From NCBI GenBank assembly GCA_038501625.1, contig JAZAYU010000204.1:622001-686000 (forward strand): DNA of 64,000 nucleotides, written 5' to 3'. Under the pieces are notes generated by a model that saw nothing but the letters and a program-made list of their open reading frames with translations, was not told the DNA's origin and searched no databases. Position numbers and translations under genes: made by a program. The DNA is from Corbicula japonica (taxonomy: Eukaryota; Mollusca; Bivalvia; Venerida; Cyrenidae). Positions within the stretch are counted from its first letter, which is position 1. Each line of letters starts with the position of its first letter. Positions 44,941 to 58,400 of this stretch are shown here, piece by piece.

Positions 44941-45926
44941 AGCTCGACTATTCGAAGAATAGGGGAGCTATCCTACTCGCCCCGGGGTCGGCGTCGGCGT
45001 CCGTTAAACAAAATATGCACTTTGGTCCATAACTTGAAAACTACTTGGAATATATATTCACCATCAAGTTCTACATCATTAGCAACAAGACCCATAACTC
45101 TGCTACAAAAATTGTTCAAGTTATGCCCCTTTTTCACTTAAATTTTGCGTTAAGGAAAATATGCACTTTGGTCCATAACTTATAAACTACTTGAGATATC
45201 AACTTGAAACTTGGAATATATATTCACCATTAAATTCTACATCATTACAAACAAGGCCCATAACTCCTGCTGTCAATATATTTCAAGTTATGTCCCTTTT
45301 TTCTTATATTTTGTGTTACGCAAAATATGCATTTTGCCCATAACTTTAAAACTACTTGAGATATTGTCTTGAAACTTAAAATATATTTTCACCACTAAAA
45401 TCTACATCATAACTAACAAGACCCATAACCCTGCTTCCAATATTTTTCAAATTATGCCCCTTTTTCACTTACATTTAGTGTTAAGCAAAATATACGCTTA
45501 GCCCTTAACTTCGTTTTGAATGGAGGGATTTCAAAATAACTTGGCACAAATGTTCACTATGACAAGGCGGTGTGTTGCGTACATTACCCATGCCTGTTAG
45601 TCCAAGGTCAAGGTCACTGTTACTAAAACTTGAATTTACTTGTTCAGGCTATAACTTCTTTATGAATGAAGGGATTTTAAAATAACTTGGCACAAATGTT
45701 CACTATGACATTGCATTGCATTACCACCAACTTCTTCGCAGACATTTCCGTTATGAGAATACAACAGTACCACAAATACAAATAATTTACTCGATCTTCA
45801 AGTTTATGCATATTCTTATAATTACTCGAACATCACTGTCTTTGAAATGCTATTCCCATCATTTCACTTGAGTGTCTGAAAATGATGCATAGCGGGAGCA
45901 TCTGTGTCCTATTGACACAATTCTAG
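44941..45926 (+). mobile_element. 1-kb Helitron-like element, block B copy
   Basis: Duplicate of 28767-29761 with the same 5' hairpin and 3' hairpin plus CTAG. Confidence 0.6.
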
Positions 45927-46472
45927 TTTCACTTATATTTTCACTTAAGTGCACTTCATCGATAACTTTGCACAAAATACTTAAGGTATCAACTTCAAAC
46001 TTCCATTATATTATCATTTCAGTTGTTTTCTGTAACATTACTGAAGTGATTGGTATTTGACTAAAAGTAAATGTCTCTCATAAAAAAATACTAACATGTT
46101 TTCTAGCAAATTCAGAAATATTTGATAGTTATTCCCCTATTAAGTTTAATATTTATGGTGCATTAAGGAATTTTTTCTGTAATTTGAAATGAATTTCTCC
46201 CTTACATGTACCATTCACTTGTTAATATTTTCCTGATTTCACATCAATATATGGCCATAGTTGTTATTGTTTTAATCTTTAAATTGCATTTGTTTCAAAT
46301 GATTCGAATAGTCTAGCATGCTGTCTCCTCTGACAGCTCTTGTTATCTTTCTTGATTTCCTTAATCATTCACTTTTCATTTATTATATTGAACATGTATT
46401 GTGACGATTGTTTGAATGTGATTTCAGCGCTCTTTGACCTTAAGCCAACACGGAAAGTCACAGTCAGACGTC

Positions 46473-46497
46473 ATGCTTAAAATTGAAAGCTTACGAG
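46473..46497 (+). CDS. G3 exon 1
   Basis: Identical to G2 exon 1, coding MLKIESLR, donor CGAG|gtaagc. Confidence 0.78.
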
Positions 46498-49400
46498 GTA
46501 AGCTAGTTTATATATTATTCATAAAATCATCAGCATCAGCAGCAGCATCAACAGCATCATCATTTGATATTACGAATGTTTTAAGCTAATTACCGTAGCT
46601 GTCATTCATATAAACACAGGGCCCTGAATGTCTTACAATAATTACCCCGATCCCACATGTATGACGTTTGACCCTATATATAATAAACACAAGGAATGCA
46701 ACGGATTCGTACCCCACCCACTAACCCGTTATAAGAATTTCCAGCTGCAGCCTTGACACGCAGTTTTTTCTGGTCAAACATTTGAACAAAAAAATATTAG
46801 TGATCATAACACCTTAATAATAGTCATTCTGGAATCGGTTATCAAACGTCTGTTTCATACTTTATTTTGTCGTCCACTCCATTGCGTGACGTCATTTAGT
46901 TCTACACCTGGACGAATGGTAATTCCGAAAAACCCTATTTCCGGTTTCTGTTTGCAAACGCGGTGAAAATGCTTTGTTCGTTTCTGATTGTATTAAAAGC
47001 ACAATAATGCTGTTCAAAATTAATATACTAAATCGGTGAATTGTCTGGCTTAAAAAAAGGAGTTATGGAAACGGGGTTGACTTCATGCCTATATTTTATT
47101 TATTAAAGCGATCTACAAAATTAATAACGTTGTTGAAAATGCGATATCGCGTTTCAAATAAGACCACAAAGGTCAGAACGCAGAAAGGCTCAACGAGCAT
47201 ATTAATTTTATTGTTGATTTGTCAAGGACAAAACGTACACATTCATAGGTTAATGTGAGTGGTTCGATTGCAAACAAGATGATAGAACGCATATTTATTT
47301 GACACTGGAGTTTGGCAATTTACAATCTCCATATGGGATTTGGGATTAACTTTAGTGAAACCCATGGAAAAAACATGGGTTTTCCAGCGTGCTATTTTTC
47401 CATTTCATTTTATTGAAATAAATGAATGACACATTGAACACACTAATCTTTATTACACAAAATATTGTTATAAATACAGTAGTATCGTGTTATTTTCATA
47501 ATTCAAAAATATTATTTTTCATTTGCCCCGGTGTAGAACTGAGTGACGTCATGCAATAGAGTGGACAACAAAATAAAGAATGAAACAAACGTTTGACAGC
47601 CGATTCCAGAATGACTTTTATTGGAGCGCTATGATGGCTTTTAATGGATTTTATTTTGTTCAAATACTCGACCGGCGAAAACTCCGTGTCAAGGCTGTAG
47701 CTGGAAAATTCTTATAACGGGTTAGTGAGCGGGATACGAATCCGTTGCATTCCTTATGTGTTTATTATATAGTATTATGTATAAAGTGTCAAACGTCATA
47801 TATGTGGGATCGGGGTAATTAATGAACGAAATTCATGTTCCTGTGATATTTATGATTGTGTAGACAAAACACGTTTATGTGAAATGATTTAAAATTACTA
47901 CTTATAATGAAGTATATATCTACACTTTAGTTTTGGGACACGTATCATCATATAAACAATGAAAACATAATTGTAGTAGCCCACTGTCATGTTTCTGAAA
48001 AATTGCGTAAATCAATGATTTGTTGTTTGTTTTTTTTTTGTGGGTTTTTTTTTGTCTATGACAAAGCAATAATAAACGGAGCAATCACTTCACATAATTT
48101 TGAGAAAAGATTTTTTTTTTATTTTCAGGTCCTCTTCACACCAGGAGATTATTAGTACTTGTATTACTTCTCATTTTATCATTATATATCCTTGGTAAGT
48201 ATAACTTGTATGACATCATCAAAAGCTAAGTAAAATACGATCATTTGTGAGGGCTGGCCAAGACAAATTGAATTTCAGTGATGTAATTGTAACAAAGCCA
48301 TCAAGAGAAGTCGCCATTTCAGCCAACCATATGCATGAGATTTGAGACTGATTTCCAATCTCAGTAATCTATATATCATGGTAGTTTAAACCCTTTTATA
48401 TGGGGCTCGTCGCGGGAAAAGGTACCTTCGGACAATTGACGTCAATTATTGAAATGACGTCGTAAAATTGAGCAGACGACATTGATTATTATGCATTTCG
48501 CGGTAAAAATACCATTTTATTGTCAAAATGTGTAACAAAATCACCGTTTTGTTATGAGAAAATTATAGAAATTTGAAAGTTCTATCTAAATATAGTAACA
48601 ACAAAAATGACACAAAAAATGACCAAAGGTACTTTTTCCCGTGGCGCGCCTCATATCGTACATGTACTTAAATTAAATAACACAAATATATTGAGGATAT
48701 TTGTTTTTACCAGTGTAAGATAGAAAGTTATTTCACTCGTGAACTCCGGTATTATGTACAGATATGTTGTTTGCATTATTTGTCGCTGTAGAAGTCATTT
48801 TGTGTCCATCTTGCTAAAAATTTGAATGTGACTACAATGAGGAGAAATATCAGAAAATTGCCGATTCAGAAATTTTATTTTGGGAAGAAACTGATAATGA
48901 AACTAGATGTTTGGTACATAGGCATCAATTTCTCCCGTCAGCAACGATAGATTTTCTGGACGAATTATGGGTCATGTATTATGTTTATTATTAACTATTA
49001 ATAGAGGATGTTTAATATGTACAATTAGTTTGACCCAAGAGAGAAAAGAGGGTTACTAAAAAAGTTCAGGAAAGATGTTGTTTTGGTTAATACATGGTAA
49101 ATACATGTTTTTTGTTACTTAGTATTCAAAGTTATTGTTTTAGAAATGAAATGTAATGTTATAAACGTTTTTATGGGTAGAAACCTTAGTTTTTGAAGTG
49201 AAATTGTTGAGTGAATTTGACGAGGTAGAAGAACTTTTTGAACATCCCTTTCATTAAGTTATGTTTGACTGCTCTCCACTTTCAGTAAGTTATGTTTGAT
49301 TTTTCTCCCTTTGCATGTAAATATTGTATAGGTAACCAATATGCTAAAAATAGATTCACTGATAAGATCATTGACCTAAGCAACCTTGTTAGCTGTACAA

Positions 49401-52400
49401 AGTTTTGTATGACTTGCATTCAGTTTACTAAAAATTAGCTTGTGTTGATGCATGATCTGAAACCAAAATCTTTATACCCACAAATGAATACAAGTTGTAT
49501 TTCATTATTGACAAAGCAAAAAAAAAATTAAAAGTGGACATGCAAATTCAGTTGATATTTTGTTGGAGGAAAAGGACCTACAGAAAGAAATCCAGACCCT
49601 ATTCGAGCCTCTTATATTCCGCTTTAGGTATAGAAAATTAAGTCAATCTTTTAGCTGTAGACATTTTTTGCATGGCAGAATAGTAATTGTCGGGGAGAAG
49701 AATTAATATAAGCTATCATCTGATAGCTTGTTTTCTCATCCTCTCAAATATATATGTATTGTCTTGCTCTGTTATACATCGATGTATTTGTATTATTTGA
49801 AATAAATACTGTTTAAACCAATAGTAATTTTGAGGCATCTATATAACTTTTCTCTTTTGAATTATGGTACTATAAATTTGGAACCATTTGCCCTAATCAA
49901 TTAATAATAATATCCTTCTCGTCCCCAGCTTCAATACCTGCCTTGCATCTAAAAAACAATTACAACAACAACAAAAACAATACATTTAATTTCTACATTT
50001 GATAAAATATACTTAATGACAATGAACAACAGGAAACAGATTGAACCAATTAATTGTCACATTTAGCAAAAAGTGTGGTTTTTTTTCGGGGTACAGTTTT
50101 TATTACGCAATAACTTTTTTATTATTAATAAATTTTCATAATTTTGGTATCTATATTACTGCAATGCATTCGGTATTATGAAACTGTGAAAAATGTTGAT
50201 AATATGTGTATTTCCTTGTCAAAATGCAATTATCCCCACCATCCTTTTTAATGTCCTTAAGTATATTAACATAATTACTGGCAAGAATACCTACATACAT
50301 AATTAGCCATATTAATTCTACAATATCTTTAACTTAAATATACAGACAAGATTAGTCATGATACACCATAAAGATACTGAAACTGCACCTGTTTCTGACC
50401 ACCTCCAGCTCAAGAATATATAATGCATGCTTTAACTGCTTGATATGAAAATACTATGAGAATTTCTATGAATCTTTTCAATTAATGCTTGCCTTTTCCC
50501 TGACAAATATAAACCTTGACACTGTTATATAAGTTTCAGTTAAACATTTCAATGCTCAGGTTATGTCAGATGAGCGAAACTTAACTCAAGGTTCAGAATT
50601 TTCTGTTAAATTTACAGCAAATATCTTATCACAAGGAACCATTGTTTACTCTGTGGATTGCATAAAACACCTTTTTACTTTGTATCATTTAATATTGCAA
50701 CATCTATTTACATGTATGTCAGAAGTTCTCATGTCTATGTTTTGTGATATCTAGTCTAATTAAATGTTTTTACTACATTGCTTAACGTATGCGGACAATA
50801 TCCACTTCCCTCTAGCCAGGGATCTTTCATCCATGCTGATATTCTTGAAGATATCATAATTTCATCATTGCCAGTCATATGTGATATTTAATAAAATTTA
50901 CTACTTATATAACTACTTATACTTGATGTCTATTTCATATCATAGGTCAAACAACTATTCACTTCATATCTACAATCAATTCAAACCACAACTTGGCTCA
51001 AGGACATTACATCATTAGCATGAATGTCGTCCACATATAACACGTGTGTGTTATACTTTTCTTGTTACATATATATGTATTCAACAAATATTATAATATC
51101 CAGCTTATATTGAAATAAAACATAATCAAACCTAGTTCAGAAAAGTGTCAAATAAGATGAGAAATCGAATGTTTCTGAACTCTTGTAACTTTTGAAAACT
51201 TTGTTTGGAATTAAAAAACGCGGTTTTATCCGGTGACCGGTCCCATACCGTGATACCACGTGGTTTGCGACGCCATGTCCGGTATTACAGCAAGAAAAAT
51301 AACATATCGATTAAAATATTCGAAGCTTTTTCAGTATCTAATTAGTTCACTTGTGTCTATTTTTGTCTGTGAACTGATTCGGGGCAAATACTGAAATAAA
51401 ATGATATTAATTTTTATCAGTGTTTGCCCCGAATCACAAACAAGTAGACACAAGGCGACACGTGTTTTGGCACGTGTGAATTGTTCAACTTTCCTTTTCA
51501 AATGCGCTAAATTTCGTTTAAAATGGTGAAATAATAAAATAATTACCAGGCTTCGAAGATTTGAATCCTTGTTTATTTCTAAATGGTTTAGGTAAGATAC
51601 AAAAAAGCATGTGTCACTAGATCTTTGTACGGGTGTTTGTAACATTTTAGATGGCATGAGGAAGACGATTGAAAGTTCGTTTATAATAAACTTAAATGAG
51701 AACCTGGGAGTGACTGCACACTACTCGAACTGGACGGCCGACTCCCCTTATAAAAGCAACTTGACGCTGAAAACAACAGTCATGACTTCATTAGCAGGTA
51801 TGTTTGTGCATGCTCGCGTTTGCCAGCCACCTGGTCCCAAGGTTATTAAACTGAGAATGGAAAACAAACTCAAATCTCAAGCATCTGATTGGCTGAAAGG
51901 GTGACTGGTCGCCATTTCACCAAATTAGATGCTAGAGATTTGAGACTGCTTTCCAATCTCGGTTTTATATCTTGGAGCATGTGTCGGTCTAATCACTTAG
52001 GTGCTACAGTCTGTATTTAGCGTAAATGTACCGCGATATTTTGACTGAGCTATATTGGTGGTTTTATTGTTTACTTCAAACTGCGTAAAAACTGAAAGCC
52101 CATGCTTCATCATATATTTATTTTATAACATATTGAACGGTCTACAGATAAATTAACAAATAAATTTTAAAAATATTTTCATAATGCAAAGATAAATAAT
52201 ACAAGCACTGAATAACCTCATTTCTCACAAACTTGTTTTCATACAGTGTAAAAAATACGGTTTGAAAAATTAGTACGTCACACTATGTGAAAATATCGCA
52301 CGCGTTTATCACGCGGTGTGAAAAAAACGTGCGAGTTCGTCTCAAATTGGCAGTGTGAATTATTCGTTTTAATTTTTATTTTTCGATTTTTAGTCTGAAC

Positions 52401-55400
52401 GAAATTTTCACATCAAGTGTTATAACAATTGATGTAACCTAAATAAAAAAATCTTTATTTTCCTTGATAAAGAACAAGTTCGAAAATTCGGAAAAATAGA
52501 GTGATAATTTCAAATAGTGAATTTATCAAACATTTTATTTTGACAGTGAAGCGCCGCTTAACGTGGCAACGCCACAAAATTGACGCCGAACGTCTCAACA
52601 CGTGGCTAGATAGACAAACCTAAGGTTAATGACAACCAGTCTTGCGTACTATGCTACCATCTTAAGGTCCATTGCAACCACTCTTGCACATAAAGCAGCC
52701 GCCTTGATTTCAACAGGTCAATAGTAACCACAATAGCGCCCCTTTTAACCGCTATTAGGTTCATAGCAACAAGTCTCGCATCCCTAGCAACCGCATACAT
52801 ACCCATGTCAACTACACGTGCGCCCCAAGCACACGTTTGTAGATCATACAGGTAATAATCATAATTATACTTAATTCCAATGAAAACGCAACACTTGTTT
52901 TGGAATATTTTTTATGTGAGTAAAAGTTAAATAAGTAAGTTCCTAACAGCATAACAGATATGAACAAACGGTCAAACAAACAAAGGACAAAAAGGTGTTA
53001 CACTGTCGCAGATCCGAAAAATGGTCATCAGTTAGAAATATTTAACGCAATAACTAGTTATATTTACAAAATAATTGGTCATTTTACTGGAAAATCTTTG
53101 TTAAGTAGACTAAAAATCGCATTTTGGTCGAGGGGTGGAGGTGCGTACTACCCGTCTAAATCAGCGTTTGGTGTACATGTACGAACGGACACAAACAAAT
53201 CTTAAGTGCCAAATCTTGAGATACATTGTACTGGTGAGAGACTAAACCTGTGCTGTTCGTACTTAAAGAACTTACATTTTTTAAAAAAAACTTTTTCTTA
53301 GATTTGAACTAATGAGAGACTAAACCTATGCTGTCAACGTAAACTGTGCTGGTGTGAAATATACGTTCGTACAAGAAACGCACATTAAAAAATGTTTCCT
53401 TAGATTTAATTTTTGAATAACGCGTTTCTATGTCTGTACGTGTCCCAACAATATTTTTACACTATTTGTGTGAAAAACAAGTTTGTTTGTTGTTGTTTTT
53501 GTGTGAAAAATAAGGTTCAACAAAGAACCAATACCTTCATTTTAAAGGGAGATGTGCAGGATTGATGAATGGAACAGATTTGCGAACAAGGTTATTAATC
53601 AGTTGAATATCATTTTTTTGAAGCTCAAATATCGATTTACACCCCGAAATATTTCAAACAAATATTTTATTTAAAAAAAAGATATATAAATAGTGTTTCC
53701 TATCCTTTGCGGCGCGCATAGGTTAGCTATTTTTGTATTTGCAGCGTAAAGCCGCGGTGGTTTTTGGGATTGTCACGTGATCACTTCCAAATATACGCAT
53801 TCGATGTAACTTGCTGACTCGCGTGACATTCTCATGATCGCTAATATAAATATAGAATGTATTTTTGTATAGGGATTTCTTCAGCGAGTTTTTTTCTGGT
53901 CCAGTAAAATGGTAAAATTAACCGAAAACTTCCTCCTGGAGGGTTTGAAATGGAGAGTTTAGTGAAAAGTACACGTAAGTGTTACAAAGATCGGTCTGTT
54001 TACGATTTTAACTAGTGCACCTGCTCGACCCTGCACATCTCCCTTTAATATGTAGCATGTATAACATATATTTGATGCCTTTATACTGGCCATAGATACA
54101 ATTTTTGTTTAAACATAACTGGAAGTACAGGTTTATTTATAACTGTAGATGACATATTACCTTGTCTTATCTAAGCGGCTAAGCTTCTATTATAGTTACT
54201 TGTCATAGAGATTTATGAATTTCCAATTGTAACCCGGCTCACAGGTGCTTGGAAAGATTGACCCCGTTTTCTCCAAAATGTGTATAAACTGGTCGCCCCC
54301 CCCCCCCTCCTCCCCACCAACAAAATTGGAAATTAAGAACATAACATCCATTTTTTTATTTTTTTCGATGCCATTCTTACAAATATGTCAGAGGTAAAGA
54401 GTTTGGTTACAAAGAATTATATGCGTGAATTCTGATTGAACGAGCGAGCTATTTTTAGCCGCAGTCTATCGCATCACATATTCTTGCAGCGGTTCGATCA
54501 AATTTTTAAATACTCGACCAATCAAAATAACTACTTCCTTATCTCTTGTCCAATCAAAAATCACTCATATACCTGCATTGTAACCAAACTCTTTACATCG
54601 GCCATATTTTCAGTATGGCATCGGAAAAATGAAAAAAATGGATGTTATGTTCTTAATTTCCTAGCCAGTGCTCGGTGGAATTCAACAGAGGAATAATTAA
54701 ATTTTCGGTCGATACCCGATTTGATAAGGTTAGTGCAATATTTGTTTCCATGCTGACTTTTTTTTCAAAACTGTGTTAACATTTCGCCTTGAAAAAGTAG
54801 GGTTGGGGTTATTAAACTTGTCCACTTATAGACAGTCGGTACACGAATTTTCAGAGAACTTGGTATTCGATAGTCGGTGTGGATAGACTGATAGCGATTC
54901 CAATCTATCAAAACAAAAAAGATGAGTTTATGTAGTATAGACCCTCATTTTTTTTATTTTTTTTTGGGGGGGGGGCGGGGGTAGCGGGGCGACCAGTTTA
55001 AACACATTTTGGAGAAAAAGGGGTCCATCTTCCAATCACCTGTGACCCGGCTATGGTTGAGTTAGTACCGCGCTTGTACTATCTCGCCATAGAGCTAGCT
55101 TTTATGGCGACGTGGTAGAGCGTCAGATAATCAATGAAAAAAAATGATATAACGAATAAAACTAATAGCAAAGTTTTCCTTTTAATCATTTTTTTCCGGA
55201 AACAGTACGCCGCTATTTGTTCACCGCCGTATGTATAACATCGTTAGGATCAAAACTGTACTGTTAACTGGTGTAAATATTGAATTGCTCTCAACCCGGT
55301 GCTAGTTGGTATGGGCAGTTAAATGCCTTAAATGCAATTCTTTTTCTGTCAGAAAAACAGGCTTATTCAAACAGAGCATTAAATATGTTGTATTTAATGT

Positions 55401-58400
55401 TGTTTTCGACAGCTTTTTTACAGTTTCTAGTTTTATGCAGTGTTTATTTCAGCACAATCGCTGAGGACAACGGAAACGTTAACTGTTGGAAAGACAACCG
55501 AAAATTGTAGTGATTCGTTTGCAGAAACATTAGACGAGAACCTGAATGTGATTTCAAACTATCCACGTGGTAACGCTGACATATACTTGCAACACGTAAA
55601 CGGGAACTTGACGCAGCCAATCACAATGATGACGTCATTTCCTGTGATTGTTTCGGGTGCCGATTACCATTATTATGGTGTGCTTCAAGGTCTCTTACAA
55701 ACTATCCATGATCTTATACTTCCAAAGTATAAAGATATCAAAATGATAGTATACGACTTGGGATTTACTTCAGAACAGCGTGAGAACGTAAGAATTTAAC
55801 AACTTTTATTAAGGACAGGCCACAAGATTATAAAAATGAGAATAAAAATCAGTCTCAAATCTCAAGCAACTGAGTGGCTGAAATTATCTAAAACCATTTT
55901 CATATCATTTATCTACAAGTTTTTGTTTGTGGACAATCTGATTTTAATGAAAACAATATGGTAGGAATCTATGAATCCATGCTTCACGCAATCGATATCT
56001 CTCCTGAACAATGTTAACCAAAGTCAAGAAATTAAGTGTTTTGTGACCACAATCTTGGCTTTTTTGACAAGTACAGGTCTTCTAGTGAAACCTTTAAAAA
56101 CCTTTAAATCTTATGAAAAACCCTTTAAAACGGCCAAATAGCCTGTAATTTCAGTTAAACCTATATTTTTGTTCAGACTGCTAGCCGTGCCCGGCAGTTT
56201 AAAGCAAGTAATGGTTGCACTACTGTATTTCTTCCACCTCTATGTGTTGTGTATCAATTATTACGTGTAATTCAAACAGTATGAGATAATAAGATTTCAA
56301 AACAAACTTTTTTGATACCTATTGTTTCGGTATATAAATATTATTATTAAAAAATACATATCTATTAAAATTTATGTGAATTCAATGAGAATTCCGAAAC
56401 AATAGCCTATATTTACTCTTTTTATTAATAATATTTTACACTAAGGCCTTTATTTGCATATATTGGAGCCTTTATAAAAACCTTTTTTATAAGACATGCT
56501 ATGAGGCCTGCAATGACAACTGATAGTGGGGGCATATGTGTCCTATAGACACATCTCTAATTCCAAATCTAACTAGAAACCATGTTACTCGATTATGAGA
56601 CTTCATTGTTTGCAGATTTTACGTCTATAACCAAAATAGATTTTATAAATTCTGTTAAATATTTTGACATCATTAATTATGATGGAAGATGAGCGGATTA
56701 TTCGCCGGGTATTCTGATAGCTAGTGAGGAGAATTCTAAACAAGAAATATCTTTAAAAAAAGATAAACGGCGTTTATGGAAAGAGTTTTATGTATAAGAA
56801 AGAAAGAAATATGGAGCGGGGAATCAGACTCAATGTCTAGTAATTTTATTTTTCTTGTAATAGCAGTTGACGAACCATCCCTGTCTTCTTAGTATGGCCT
56901 AGGGATTAAGCGACCGATTCATGGAAACCCCATAACTTCATTGAAATTGTCTGTCCGAAAAAATGTTGTTGTAACAATTTCGTCTGGTGATAATACGTCG
57001 ATTAAGGAAGCAATGTCTTACATTAGGTCTTGAGTTTCAGTAAAATACCTCTTGTAGAGTTAGAACTCTAACCCTCCGCTTGGGAGGCGAGTGCGCTAAC
57101 CATTACACCAAAGAACAGTTATGTTTATGGGCTTGAAATTAACCATCAGTATCAAATGAACTAGAATTGGAACCAGAAAGAACTAGAAATATCTGCACCT
57201 TTCTGTCGTTGTACACTGTGTATTGTACGAAAGTGTTTACCTGACTCCCATGAATATTCCATATAAAATCGTATTTAAGCCACCAACTGACTTAACTGGT
57301 TATTTATTCCATAAGTATGTTTTTCTTCAATACAATTATAGCTTTTAAAAACAAAAAAGCCCGAACATGTAAGTGCCAGGTTAATACTAACGCACAATAT
57401 AAAGATCGTAACGGTAATCGTAAAAAAACACCCACTAACAACCAATCGAAATAATCTATCTGATTTCCCCGCTGCATAATAAGTTTTACTTACAACATTT
57501 AATTGGTAGAAAAACTAGGTCAAAAGTGAGCTTAGACAGCTAACGCCGAAAATTGGTTAACAAAATTTGCCTTTGACGGTCTGAAAAAAACGGCAGCCGA
57601 TTGATATTGGAGCTTAAGTTTCGATGAAAATGCTTGTTAACAGAGGTACGGTGCTCTTTATCTAGCGTTCCTGAAGCGAGTGATTTTTCTGATATTAAAT
57701 ATATGTGGGCTGTTTCAAAAAAAAAGGCTGGTTTGGGTTTTCCTGTTATAAAAATGTACAATAAACAGTTACATCCATTTTCCTCCTTTGCAGAGGTGTC
57801 TCATCATGTACTTTAAAGATTTGTAAAGTTTCATTAAAATAGCACCATCAGTTAAAAAATATTCTCAAATAATAGGCAAAAACTGTCAGGAGTGTGACAA
57901 AAAGTGTGACACTTTTCAAAATCACATTTGTTCAGACCATTATTTTACAAAAAGCTTGAGAAAGACAAGTTCTAATATTGTTTTAGTAACATGTGCATTT
58001 ATTAGGCATCAAATAATGATAAAATAAGGCATATTATACTTAAAGTTATCAAAATTTATGCTATTAAGTCAAGCGTGGTAGATTAGAAAATACCTGAAGA
58101 AAATTAAAGTCTGTCCCACCTAACCGTGAAACACATTTTCTGAATTTATTATACATCATTTGAAAAAAAGAATATCACCAATCGACGCAGAAAAAAAATC
58201 CATGGGGGTGGTCTTTCCTTAGTTTTTGGATTTAAACACCTATAAAATAGTTATTTGTAAAAGTTTCATTTTCCCCATAGACGCTAATGTTATTTGTTTA
58301 CGTCCATTTATTGCCGCGATATCTCACGTGCGATAAATTTCGCAACGTCATGAAGGGGCGGTTTCAACGTTCTTGTTAACTTAGTATTATGGCGAGGTCG

